A DNA stretch of 9,145 nucleotides, taken from the NCBI GenBank assembly GCA_035647835.1, contig DASRMS010000019.1:1-9145 (forward strand), given 5' to 3'. Origin of the DNA: UBA9865 sp035647835 (GTDB lineage Bacteria; Bacillota; Dethiobacteria; Dethiobacterales; Dethiobacteraceae). The position numbers were made by a program, and so were the translations under genes. Shown here one piece after another: positions 1 through 6,589 of the stretch; the stretch's first letter is position 1, and the number at the start of each line of letters is the position of its first letter. The notes below the pieces were generated by a model. It saw only the letters and a program-made list of their open reading frames with translations, was not told the DNA's origin and did no database searches.

Positions 1-352
1 AACAGACCACTGCAAAGCTGCATACTGAGTTAACTCCACTAAGGCCACCTTCTTTTTACCTTCTGCCGCCAAATAATTGGCCACCGCAGCGGCCATGGTC
101 GTACAGCCAACACCTCTTCTTACCCCAACAACACTGATAAAGCCGTGCCAATATATCTTTCCTTAATAATCGTTTGCATCTGCACCATTACAGGCATCTG
201 CCCCTGCTTTTTGTCTTCACTTACCCCACTCATCCCAGCGGACAACATCTTCATATGTTGCAGCTTCTTGTTCGAGCATTACCTCCAATATATTGATTTT
301 ATCTCCAAGTCTCTTTCTTCGGACATTTCTGGAGCCAAGATATCATAAATTT
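1..352 (-). pseudogene. Decayed CpaE-like (Tad/Flp pilus) P-loop protein, partial
   Basis: Read on the minus strand, protein-like segments follow one another in different frames. An IYDILAPEMSEE segment lies near 352-310. A second segment, containing ATYEDVVRWDEWGK, ends at a TGA at 217-219. A third, containing IIKERYIGTA, runs to about 140. The last segment starts with FISVVGVRRGVGCTTMA and runs off the window at base 1. The GVRRGVGCT loop resembles the deviant Walker A of the CpaE-like ATPases encoded in Firmicutes Tad/Flp pilus loci, where an IYDIL-type segment also precedes the ATPase domain; this family match is from memory. At least three frame changes are needed (around 306-320, 205-220 and 138-141), and no single frame gives a start. 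The last can be repaired by one extra T. I therefore call it a pseudogene, though sequencing error could explain part of it. Protein-like similarity stops at about 352, which may be the island edge. Confidence 0.6.
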
Positions 353-426
353 GTACTAATTGTGGTTTCTGTCTAGTTTCTGAGAAAAAACAACATTGCC
401 CGCTATGTGGAAACATACTGGCATAG
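349..426 (+). pseudogene. 3' fragment of a zinc-ribbon protein
   Basis: A 25-codon plus-strand stretch between a TAA at 346-348 and a TAG at 424-426 encodes two Cys pairs, CTNC and CPLC followed by GN. This is the usual zinc-ribbon spacing. No ATG, GTG or TTG start lies in frame, so it is probably the 3' end of a gene whose front was lost at the junction near 350. It is followed 15 nt later by another zinc-ribbon ORF in the same frame, so the two may once have formed an operon. A very short peptide starting at a rare ATT codon is possible but less likely. Confidence 0.4.
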
Positions 427-441
427 GGAGAAGGGGAAGTA

Positions 442-632
442 GTGAAATATCAAGGATTCATTCTAGATAAAGACGGCCGTCCATCCGTCTGCCCGCGCTG
501 CAGTAACGAAGAGCTAAATGGGGAATACTGCAAGATCTGCGGTACATATATCGTCAATAAATGTTCAGCAGAAACAGATCTCGACTTGAACGGGAACGAA
601 TATGTTACAAAAGAATCATGTGGAGCACCTGC
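442..632 (+). pseudogene. Zinc-ribbon protein, 5' part, interrupted by IS21-family element
   Basis: The GTG start at 442 is preceded by an AAGGGG ribosome site at about 431-436. The first 64 codons contain CPRC (from residue 17), CKIC (from residue 30), a further Cys at 41 and Cys60-Gly. The reading frame then enters the transposon and stops at 658-660 after about nine foreign residues. Joining 442-632 to 3599-3692 gives a continuous 94-codon ORF with a final CIHC pair and a NGLLPSW tail. The paired CxxC motifs predict a small zinc-binding protein. Similar zinc-ribbon proteins occur in Firmicutes phage and accessory regions (from memory), but the function is unknown to me. The truncated product lacks the last Cys pair and is probably non-functional. 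Confidence 0.75.
628..632. repeat. Left copy of 5-bp IS target duplication (CCTGC)
   Basis: CCTGC lies immediately outside the TG end of the element and is repeated at 3594-3598 outside the CA end. A longer shared 10-mer, GCACCTGCTG, occurs at both borders (625-634 and 3591-3600). The 5-bp reading is preferred because it leaves canonical TG...CA ends and restores the disrupted ORF. Confidence 0.8.
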
Positions 633-709
633 TGCATATTCCGGCACATCCGGACGGTGAATCCGGAGGCATCCGGACAGCAAACCGGAATTATTCGGAC
701 ACCTTGTCG
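633..709 (+). repeat. Left multiple terminal repeats of the IS (three copies)
   Basis: Three copies of ATCCGGAC or a one-base variant start at 648, 671 and 693, spaced 23 and 22 bp. The innermost is followed by ACCTTGTCG. They match, in inverted orientation, the array at the other end. In IS21 elements such repeats are presumed transposase (IstA) binding sites. Confidence 0.85.
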
Positions 710-817
710 GTTGATCTGATTCGCTATTAAGTTTTTCCGAAGGCGATCTTTTCTTGCACCCAGTGATAGGGCTAATGTTGTCCGAAGGCTGCAGATCCTA
801 ATAATCAAAAAATCACT

Positions 818-1147
818 TTAAAGTCTGTACTGGTAGCCCTCTAGCATTTTGTTTACCAGCAGTGCCCGCTTTTTGCCTATCCTGTTTAGTACTGTTGGGT
901 TTAGGTCTTGGGCATTAAAGAGCATTTTGGGGTAGTGTTTGGCATAATGCCATATGACTGTTTGCAGCTCTTGGGCAGTGATCTTTCTGGAAATATAGGC
1001 ATCACAGGCTAAATTGATTTCGGCAGCGAGCATTTTAACTGTGGTGGGATACAACAAAAACTCCATAAAGCACCTCGTGGAATCGTAATATTCTGTACTA
1101 GCCCAGTTGTTTTCGTACCAAGATTGTACACTAGATTCGACAGCCAC
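818..1147 (-). CDS. Small third ORF of the IS21-family element, function unknown
   Basis: This 109-residue ORF begins with GTG six bases after the istB stop and ends inside the element, so it is part of the transposon. I see no good ribosome site, so it may be translated by coupling to istB. The protein is rich in aromatic residues near the N-terminus (SWYENNW), has no signal peptide or membrane segment, and ends in a basic stretch with GKKRALLVNKMLEG. Standard IS21 elements carry only istA and istB. Small ORFs downstream of istB occur in some Firmicutes relatives (possibly the TIGR04540 family, not verified). It could modulate transposition or be a passenger gene. The ORF is intact and in the same orientation, so it is likely real. 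Confidence 0.7.
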   Translation of the reverse strand: MAVESSVQSWYENNWASTEYYDSTRCFMEFLLYPTTVKMLAAEINLACDAYISRKITAQELQTVIWHYAKHYPKMLFNAQDLNPTVLNRIGKKRALLVNKMLEGYQYRL

Positions 1148-1153
1148 GCAATG

Positions 1154-1912
1154 CTAATCTGTTTCTGATATCGTCGCCACGTTCTTCTTGGCCATCACTT
1201 CCCGCATAGATTGTCTGGAGTCCAGGGCGAGAATGTAGGAATTATGGATGATCCTATCCATAATTGCGTCCGCGATAGTGGGGTCGGGGAATAAGTCGTA
1301 CCACTTTGTATGAGAGACTTGCCCTGACAGGATGGTCGAGGCTTTGTTGTACCTGCATTCAAAGATTTCTAAAAGGTCTCTGCTTTCTTCCAGGGTGTAC
1401 GATTTTAGGCCAATATCATCCAGAATTAACAGCTTAACTTTCTGTAGCTGATCCATGAATTTACTGTATCTGTGTTCGTTTTTTGCTTCCTGGATTTCCA
1501 AAAGCAGTTCCGGTATTCTGTAGTATTTAACATGATACCCCTGGCGGCAGGCTTTGTTGCCAAAAGCACAGGCCAGAAACGATTTACCACTGCCGGTCTT
1601 GCCAGAGATAACAATATTTAATTTCCGCTCCATAAACGCGCAGGTTGAAAGCGTTTGGACTGTCTTTTTATCGATGGTTCGGCTTGCGGAATAGTAGATA
1701 TCTTCAACGCAGGCATCTAGTCCAAGGGTAGCTGCCCGCAGCAGCCTTTTAATTCTGGAGTTCTTCCTTGCGAGCCATTCCTTTTCGACCATCAGGCCTA
1801 GCCTTTCCTCAAAAGATAATTCTCGCAGGGTGGGGTCGGGGTCAGCCAGCATGGCGGCCATCACTTTGAGTTTCATGTCTTTAAGCTTCTCAATCGTGGG
1901 GTTGTTAAGCAC
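1154..1912 (-). CDS. istB: IS21 helper ATPase IstB
   Basis: IstB is the AAA+ ATPase that helps the IstA transposase select targets and assemble the strand-transfer complex. The chosen GTG start at 1912 overlaps the istA stop (GTGCTTAA) and is preceded by AAGGGGG at an 8-nt distance. The product is 252 aa, close to the usual 250. An upstream ATG at 1957 in the same frame would add 15 residues with no family-like sequence. Walker A is GKTGSGKS at about residues 104-111 and Walker B is LLILDD at about 161-166, followed by IGLKSY. The N-terminal NNPTIEKLKDMKL segment is typical of the family. The gene is intact. Confidence 0.95.
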   Translation of the reverse strand: MLNNPTIEKLKDMKLKVMAAMLADPDPTLRELSFEERLGLMVEKEWLARKNSRIKRLLRAATLGLDACVEDIYYSASRTIDKKTVQTLSTCAFMERKLNIVISGKTGSGKSFLACAFGNKACRQGYHVKYYRIPELLLEIQEAKNEHRYSKFMDQLQKVKLLILDDIGLKSYTLEESRDLLEIFECRYNKASTILSGQVSHTKWYDLFPDPTIADAIMDRIIHNSYILALDSRQSMREVMAKKNVATISETD

Positions 1913-3440
1913 GGAGGCCACCCCCTTGGTAAGCACTGCTTCCCCGAACATTTTCATGTTGAATGATTTTTTCCTTTTCTTTCTTTACCGGGCTTTTCGC
2001 AGCCTGTTTGAGCATAATTTCGAAGTATTTGTAAGAGCATAAATTCTTTTCGAGAGCTTCACGACTGGCTTTTTCCATGAGTTCTGCTGAGTAGCTTTTA
2101 CTTAGCCGCATAACCCCCATACAGGCCCGGTAGGTTTGGACCGGATATTCGCGGCTTTCCAAAATGTTTCTGACAAGCTCGCGGGTATTGGGGCCGATTT
2201 TCTCCGCCCAAGACAAATAGCGATCTGAGCTCCAGCCGCTGACAGCTTTATGTGCTTCCGGCATATGCTCCGCAAGGGTTGTGTATCGCTTGTACGTGTT
2301 GTAATTCCTCGGATGTGCAGCGACCCGTTCCGTGCCGATGTAGATCTCGATCATTCTGGCGGTTGCACGGATGGAGCAGCGTTGATTGACATAGGAATAA
2401 TGGCAACTGTAAAAGAAACCAGCGTAGTCAACATGGTAGTTGAACTGGATTTTTGCCTCTTTCCATTCGCCGTACTCGTACTTTGTTTTCGGCAACGGCT
2501 GCAGGCAAGGCTTATCAATGGCTTCAAATGCTGTTTGTCTGTTGCCCTCCCGTTTTTGAAATGGCCGCTTGACCAGCTTAACAAGCTCTTCCTTGATGGC
2601 TTCGTTAATTTCTTGCAGACTGAAAAACTGCCTGTTTCTTAGTGCAGCAAGAACTCTGTTTGAAACAATCCTAACCATGCCCTCATCAGCTCCCTTGTCC
2701 TTAGGCTTGTAAGCCCGTGCTGGGAGCAGTGTAGTTCCGTAATGCCTTGCCATCTCATGATAGCTTCTATTGAGCACTGGGTCCACAAGGTCCGGAGTAA
2801 GAACGGCTGTTTTCGTATTGTCCGAGATGGTGATCTTCGGGACACCCCCGTAGTATTCAAAGGCTCGTACATGCGCATCAATCCAGCTTGGCAGCTGTTC
2901 ATCCCCGTAAGCATAGGCGAAAGGATAATTGCTTGCTGGCAGGACAGAGACAAAGATGTGAGCTGCCTTTTCCTCTCCAGTGATCGGATCGATGTAGGAC
3001 ATCGTGGTGCCTGCCCAATCCACCTCAGCTTCTTCACCTGCTTTATGCTCTTTGTGCATGGAGAGGTTGTTCTGCTTCTTGAATTTCCTGTAGCGATCGC
3101 AGAACTGTGTGTACATAATTCCATCGGAATGTTTTTCTTTATACTCCTCCCAAAGCAGTAAAAGCGTCACATTCTTTTTCTTCATCTCGCGAAAGATGTA
3201 CTCCATATCGGGTTCAGGAGGTGATGTTCTGCTTTCTGCCGGTGGGTATAGTGCTGACATTAACTGCTTGTCCGTAAGCTCAATGGGCCATGTTATCTCG
3301 GCTTCTTGAGCCCTTTTAAGCAGTTCCGATACCGTACTCTTGCCGCAATTGCAGGCTTTTCCTATCTCACGCACAGATAGTCCTGCTTCAAATTTCAACC
3401 GTAGTATTTCTCTTGCTTTCAGCATCTCCAGTCTCCTCAT
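1905..3440 (-). CDS. istA: IS21-family transposase IstA
   Basis: IstA is a DDE transposase that cuts and joins the ends of the element. It has 511 residues, within the family range. An N-terminal helix-turn-helix spans about residues 12-40 (LSVREIGKACNCGKSTVSEL). The catalytic RNase H-like core shows D141 (EVDWAG), D207 (TISDNTK) and E253 (KGADEGMV), the expected DDE triad. Downstream is ALRNRQFFSLQEIN, a stretch common in this subgroup. The ATG at 3440 is favoured because AAGGGGG (3447-3453) lies 6 nt upstream; a second Met at residue 6 is too far from it. The stop overlaps the istB start, giving translational coupling. No frameshift or missing catalytic residue was seen. Confidence 0.96.
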   Translation of the reverse strand: MRRLEMLKAREILRLKFEAGLSVREIGKACNCGKSTVSELLKRAQEAEITWPIELTDKQLMSALYPPAESRTSPPEPDMEYIFREMKKKNVTLLLLWEEYKEKHSDGIMYTQFCDRYRKFKKQNNLSMHKEHKAGEEAEVDWAGTTMSYIDPITGEEKAAHIFVSVLPASNYPFAYAYGDEQLPSWIDAHVRAFEYYGGVPKITISDNTKTAVLTPDLVDPVLNRSYHEMARHYGTTLLPARAYKPKDKGADEGMVRIVSNRVLAALRNRQFFSLQEINEAIKEELVKLVKRPFQKREGNRQTAFEAIDKPCLQPLPKTKYEYGEWKEAKIQFNYHVDYAGFFYSCHYSYVNQRCSIRATARMIEIYIGTERVAAHPRNYNTYKRYTTLAEHMPEAHKAVSGWSSDRYLSWAEKIGPNTRELVRNILESREYPVQTYRACMGVMRLSKSYSAELMEKASREALEKNLCSYKYFEIMLKQAAKSPVKKEKEKIIQHENVRGSSAYQGGGLRA

Positions 3441-3446
3441 CGTTGG

Positions 3447-3472
3447 CCCCCTTAATCTCTCTTTGATTAAAG
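3447..3472 (-). promoter_or_regulatory. istA ribosome site inside a hairpin
   Basis: On the minus strand CTTTAATC (3472-3465) pairs with GATTAAGG (3457-3450), with a 7-nt loop and one G-T wobble. The 3' arm contains the first bases of the AAGGGGG ribosome site of istA. Folding would limit transposase translation; this is inferred from pairing only. Confidence 0.4.
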
Positions 3473-3494
3473 AGTACCAGTTTTTTTATCTACT

Positions 3495-3593
3495 CGACAA
3501 GGTGTCCGGATGTGCCGTTATGCTGTCCGGATAATTCCGAAACGCTGTCCGGATGTTTCCGGAATGGGTGTCCGGATGCGGCCGAAATACGCA
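3495..3593 (-). repeat. Right multiple terminal repeats of the IS (four copies)
   Basis: On the plus strand TGTCCGGAT starts at 3503, 3524, 3546 and 3569, with spacings of 21, 22 and 23 bp. This is about two helical turns, so all copies face the same side of the DNA. The innermost end carries CGACAAGG, the mirror of the left array. The array lies upstream of istA, so binding here could also control its promoter. The left end has only three copies. Confidence 0.85.
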
Positions 3594-3598
3594 CCTGC
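3594..3598. repeat. Right copy of 5-bp IS target duplication (CCTGC)
   Basis: This matches 628-632 exactly and directly follows the terminal CA of the element. The next base resumes the interrupted zinc-ribbon frame. Confidence 0.8.
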
Positions 3599-3692
3599 TG
3601 AAGGAAATGCAAGATATTGTATTCACTGCGGAAATCGTACTACTTATTACATAAATGGTTTACTCCCCTCCTGGAATGAAGAAAAAGTTTAG
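3599..3692 (+). pseudogene. Zinc-ribbon protein, 3' part, separated by IS21-family element
   Basis: This is the last 30 codons and stop of the gene starting at 442. It encodes EGNARYCIHCGNRTTYY followed by NGLLPSW and a TAG at 3690-3692. The CIHC pair supplies the final two metal ligands of the restored protein. An ORF of about 60 codons from 3510 runs into it but begins inside the transposon end, so it is not an independent gene. When the element and one CCTGC copy are removed, the frame joins residue 64 (Ala) to Glu with no loss or gain of bases. Confidence 0.75.
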
Positions 3693-3739
3693 ACGAGGTG
3701 AAAGACTAATTCCAGAAAAGATTCCGCTGGGTTCTCATC

Positions 3740-3856
3740 ATGGGAACAATAAAAGTTAACGACATAGCATGCAAAAAGTGCAAAAAAATACGACCCGCTG
3801 ATAATAAAGCGGATCATGAGCTTAACTCGCCATATTGGAAAATAACACAGTTATAA
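3740..3856 (+). CDS. Possible 38-aa CxxC peptide, doubtful
   Basis: An ATG at 3740 opens 38 codons ending TAA at 3854-3856. The product is basic and has one Cys pair (ACKKCKK). No good ribosome site is visible, and the frame overlaps the minus-strand terminator-like hairpin and ends close to the promoter. It could be a remnant of another zinc-ribbon gene or chance. Confidence 0.15.
   Translation: MGTIKVNDIACKKCKKIRPADNKADHELNSPYWKITQL
3782..3815 (-). terminator. Rho-independent terminator-like hairpin, minus strand
   Basis: On the minus strand GATCCGCT (3815-3808) pairs with AGCGGGTC (3799-3792) across an 8-nt loop, with one T-G wobble. It is followed by GTA and seven Ts (3788-3782). Read on the plus strand the same pair has a mismatch and no T run, so it acts leftward. 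No minus-strand gene that would need it is visible just to the right. Confidence 0.5.
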
Positions 3857-3861
3857 ACCCA

Positions 3862-3890
3862 TTGACTACATTCGAAACGTCGCTTATACG
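3862..3890 (+). promoter_or_regulatory. Candidate sigma-A promoter for the lipoprotein-ABC operon
   Basis: TTGACT (3862-3867), a 17-nt spacer and TATACG (3885-3890) match the -35 and -10 consensus at 5 of 6 and 4 of 6 positions. It is the best candidate I found upstream of 4434, but the leader would be about 540 nt, so a closer promoter may exist. Confidence 0.4.
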
Positions 3891-3910
3891 GCAAATATGA
3901 GCGTCGAATG
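3869..3910 (+). promoter_or_regulatory. Two-part inverted repeat over the promoter (possible operator)
   Basis: CATTCGA (3869-3875) pairs with TCGAATG (3904-3910), and inside it CGCTTAT (3881-3887) pairs with ATGAGCG (3897-3903) with one wobble. A 5-nt bulge, AACGT, lies on one side. The structure spans the spacer, the -10 box and the expected start point, which suits a repressor or activator site. It could equally be a structured RNA element. Confidence 0.35.
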
Positions 3911-4433
3911 TTGAGAGGAATACCCTAGTTTAATCTGTTTGTGGGGTTTGCCGCATAAAAATGAAAATACCCCCTTATGTAGCGGTAAATTTATAATCTA
4001 AATTAGGGATTAAGGTAGGCTTATTAACTATTGTAATAAAAAGGGGTTACAGGTGATTATGGATATAATTATAGGATCCTTTGTAACTCTACACATTAAA
4101 CTACAATTACCGGCAAAAGGTTACAATATTCATCGAAGGAGTAATGCTCTTTGCTGTTGAATATATTGCTGTAAGTAAAGACAGTATGTAGTCAGGACTG
4201 CATTTAGAAGAATGCAGCAAACAGTGAATAGCTGCCCCTTTCCCTTCCCGATCACTGAACCAGGCGGAGATGGAGTTATTTATAGAGATTCACAAGGTGG
4301 CTGACATTTACTACAACCGCCGCTGCTGCACCAGTATTAATGATTAACTTTAAAGATACAGATTATTGATGCAATATTCGCAGTTAGCAGAAATATCAGG
4401 CAGTAATATTCAAAGAAAGAGGGAGGAATGGAA

Positions 4434-5801
4434 ATGAAAAATCTGCAGTTTAGGGTTTTTTGTATCATTATCCTTTTAATGATCATTGCAACCACGATCT
4501 CAGCCTGTGGGCAGCCCAGGCCCATATCGGAATCTTCTCTTGACATGAACATTTCTTTTTCTGACGATGTAGTCTTTGGTGCTGGCTCATCTGGTTTTAC
4601 TTATAGTGTTTGTGAGCAGGGTCTCTTTTATCATAAAGATAATAAACTGCAATATTATGATTTTGCAGCAAAAGAAAAATATGTACTTTGTGACAAGGCA
4701 AATTGCAACCACGCAAATGCAAGCTGCAGCGCGTGGTATGAAAACGTACACGATGCTACGGGTCTGGCCATGTATGGAGAAAAGGTATATGTAATTAAAT
4801 TAAATTCAAATAGTAATAAATATGAGCTGCTGAGTATGAATCCTACAGGTAATAACCAGAAGGTAATTTATTCTTTAGATATTGGTGACTACAGAGCTGA
4901 CTCCTGGGTCTTAGAGTCAATTAGATACGTATATTATGCAGGTGGCATGGCCTGGCTGTCAGCAGATTACCAATATATCGGAGAACCCGCAGAAGAAAGC
5001 AGTGACTTTAGTGATTCGGCGCATACCCTTATAATTGGTATCAACCTCCAAGACGGAACATCTATCACACTAAATGAATTATCTGAGGCCAAGGCTGCAT
5101 ATCAACTTGAGCTTGTGGCAAAAGATTATATAGTGCTACGCAAAGATTGGCAGGCCTTAGAACAATTGTCACAGAAGGCTTTCGCTGAGGCCTATGAGCA
5201 AGGCGAATTTGCTGAATTCAGCAGTGCGGCAGACCCCTACTATGAGTATCAGGTATGGTATCAAGATCACAGTGAGCCGATGTATTTATACCTTATATAC
5301 GACCTGAAGACCGGGGAAGTGATAGAATTTGAGCGGGGAAAACATAAACTCAATTATGATGAGGATGGCCATGTAGGGGGACTTCTCCCTAAATATATCT
5401 TTACAGGTACATACGATGGCAAATTGATATATATAATTTCAGATTACGAAAAAAATGGTTCTTTATATTTATTAGATGTTGGAAACAATGTAAGTGAACA
5501 GATTCTGGAGATAGAAAATGGCGGAACTCTCTCAGGTATCATTGATAATGATAAGATTCTGTATTGTCTTTATACTGAGCAGGAAAAAGCAGATATTCTT
5601 TATTATGATCTCCAAACAAAAGAACATGTTGCTTTATTCCAAGATGATAGAAGAATCACCTTCAGATTGATTGGTGAAACTTCCACTAAACTGATCGGCA
5701 TTATTTATAATCCCATTACCTATAACCCCACTGTTTATTCAATTGACAAGGAAGACTACTATCAGGGAAATTTAAACGCTGCAGAAAAATTAAGGTTATA
5801 G
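4434..5801 (+). CDS. Predicted lipoprotein with propeller-like repeats and Cys/His cluster
   Basis: The product has 455 residues. The start at 4434 is preferred over 4428 because AGGGAGG (4420-4426) ends 7 nt before it but only 1 nt before the other ATG. Residues 8-20 are hydrophobic and are followed by the lipobox ISAC with Cys25, so it should be exported and lipid-anchored on the outer face of the membrane. The mature part has a C86-x4-C91-x-H93-x4-C98 cluster. It also has repeated strands such as LQYYDF, LYLIYDLKTGE, LYLLDVG and ILYYDLQTKE, which suggest a beta-propeller of the DUF5050-like sort. The family is recalled, not searched. The gap to the ATPase is 14 nt, so it is probably the surface partner of the transporter. 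Substrate unknown. Confidence 0.85.
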   Translation: MKNLQFRVFCIIILLMIIATTISACGQPRPISESSLDMNISFSDDVVFGAGSSGFTYSVCEQGLFYHKDNKLQYYDFAAKEKYVLCDKANCNHANASCSAWYENVHDATGLAMYGEKVYVIKLNSNSNKYELLSMNPTGNNQKVIYSLDIGDYRADSWVLESIRYVYYAGGMAWLSADYQYIGEPAEESSDFSDSAHTLIIGINLQDGTSITLNELSEAKAAYQLELVAKDYIVLRKDWQALEQLSQKAFAEAYEQGEFAEFSSAADPYYEYQVWYQDHSEPMYLYLIYDLKTGEVIEFERGKHKLNYDEDGHVGGLLPKYIFTGTYDGKLIYIISDYEKNGSLYLLDVGNNVSEQILEIENGGTLSGIIDNDKILYCLYTEQEKADILYYDLQTKEHVALFQDDRRITFRLIGETSTKLIGIIYNPITYNPTVYSIDKEDYYQGNLNAAEKLRL

Positions 5802-5815
5802 AGGGAGTTAAAAGC

Positions 5816-6589
5816 ATGGTCAAGCTTACTATAGATAGCTTGCGGAAAAATTATGGGCAAAAAGAGGCCTTAAAAGGGGTCAGCTTTACGCTGTCTCAGG
5901 GTATTTATGGCTTACTGGGGCCGAATGGTTCAGGCAAAAGCACACTGATGAACATCCTTACTGGAAACTTAAAAGCCACTTCAGGCACAGTATTGTGGAA
6001 CGAGCAAAAGATAGCTAAGCTCGGCAAAAAGTATCGTGAAATTTTGGGCTACGTGCCTCAGCAACAGGCATTATACCCCGATTTTACAGCAATAAGGTTT
6101 TTGTCTTATATCGCGGCACTGCAAGGGTTACCAGCAAAAGAGGCAAAAAAGAAGATCTCCTCTGCTTTGGCTGTTGTTGAGTTGACTAAGGTAGCAAACA
6201 AAAAAATTAAAACGTTATCCGGGGGCATGAAGCAGCGTCTGCTGATTGCGCAGTCCATCTTGGCAGAGCCAAAATTGCTTATTATGGATGAGCCGACTGC
6301 AGGTTTAGATCCCAAACAACGTGTTTTGATGAGAAAGCTGATTACAAATCTCGCTGCTGATAAAATTGTCCTGCTGGCCACCCATGTTGTCGCCGATGTA
6401 GAATGGATTGCAGACGAAATTTTACTGTTAAAAGATGGCTTTCTGATCCGTAAGGGCAGCAGAGGGGCCCTGGTAGAAGAAGTACAAAACCTGCATCCGT
6501 CTCTGCAGGCGACTGAAAAACAGCTTGGCCTGGAAGATGTTTATCTACATTATTTCGGGGAGCAGGATCATGAAACTGATTTACTTTGA
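5816..6589 (+). CDS. ABC transporter ATP-binding protein (ABC-2 type)
   Basis: This cytoplasmic ATPase powers the permease encoded next. It has 257 residues, typical of single-domain ABC-2 exporters. Walker A is GPNGSGKST at 35-43, the Q-loop VPQQ is at 80-83, the signature LSGGM at 134-138, Walker B LLIMDEP at 154-160, the D-loop AGLDP follows, and the switch histidine is H190 (ATHV). All catalytic motifs are intact. The ATG at 5816 has GAGGGAG about 7 nt upstream. The 3' end overlaps the permease start by 20 nt, indicating translational coupling. The subgroup resembles bacteriocin- or drug-type exporters of Firmicutes, but the sequence alone does not give the substrate. Confidence 0.95.
   Translation: MVKLTIDSLRKNYGQKEALKGVSFTLSQGIYGLLGPNGSGKSTLMNILTGNLKATSGTVLWNEQKIAKLGKKYREILGYVPQQQALYPDFTAIRFLSYIAALQGLPAKEAKKKISSALAVVELTKVANKKIKTLSGGMKQRLLIAQSILAEPKLLIMDEPTAGLDPKQRVLMRKLITNLAADKIVLLATHVVADVEWIADEILLLKDGFLIRKGSRGALVEEVQNLHPSLQATEKQLGLEDVYLHYFGEQDHETDLL

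Larger units (their letters stand above)
633..3593 (-). mobile_element. IS21-family insertion sequence, 2961 bp, complete
   Basis: The element has TG at its left end and CA at its right end. Its imperfect terminal inverted repeats start TGCATATTCCGGC on the left and TGCGTATTTCGGC on the right, read inward. It is flanked by CCTGC duplications. On the minus strand it carries istA and istB, overlapping by 8 nt, and a third small ORF. Both ends contain multiple spaced copies of ATCCGGAC, the subterminal repeats typical of IS21 elements. All genes are open and the target duplication is perfect, so the insertion looks recent and the element potentially active. Excising it with one CCTGC copy rebuilds a zinc-ribbon ORF. 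Confidence 0.93.
3693..4433. other. Intergenic region upstream of the lipoprotein-ABC operon
   Basis: These 741 bases have no convincing protein gene. They hold a minus-strand terminator-like hairpin (3782-3815), a plausible plus-strand promoter (3862-3890) with overlapping inverted repeats (3869-3989), a weak 38-codon ORF with a CxxC motif (3740-3856) and a broken frame of 67 codons (4144-4347). The plus-strand leader to the lipoprotein would be over 500 nt if that promoter is the one used, which leaves room for a regulatory RNA or a lost small gene. Confidence 0.6.

Noticed and set aside
145..348. Plus-strand ORF of 67 codons
   Set aside because: It is antisense to the protein-like CpaE-like remnant, has no ribosome site, and reads as a shadow.
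633..709. CRISPR-like array
   Set aside because: The repeat units are 8-10 bp and inverted copies sit at the other IS end, so these are transposon terminal repeats.
1913..1957. Longer istB starting at ATG 1957
   Set aside because: The added 15 residues lie within the istA coding end and look unlike IstB; the GTG at 1912 has a well-placed ribosome site and gives the family length.
2250..3161. Plus-strand ORFs of 130 and 139 codons
   Set aside because: They are antisense to istA, whose frame has clear catalytic motifs.
3510..3692. Independent 60-codon gene
   Set aside because: It starts inside the right end of the IS; only the last 30 codons are genuine and belong to the split zinc-ribbon gene.
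4059..4160. 33-codon ORF MDIIIGSF...
   Set aside because: Short, no family features, weak ribosome site; indistinguishable from chance.
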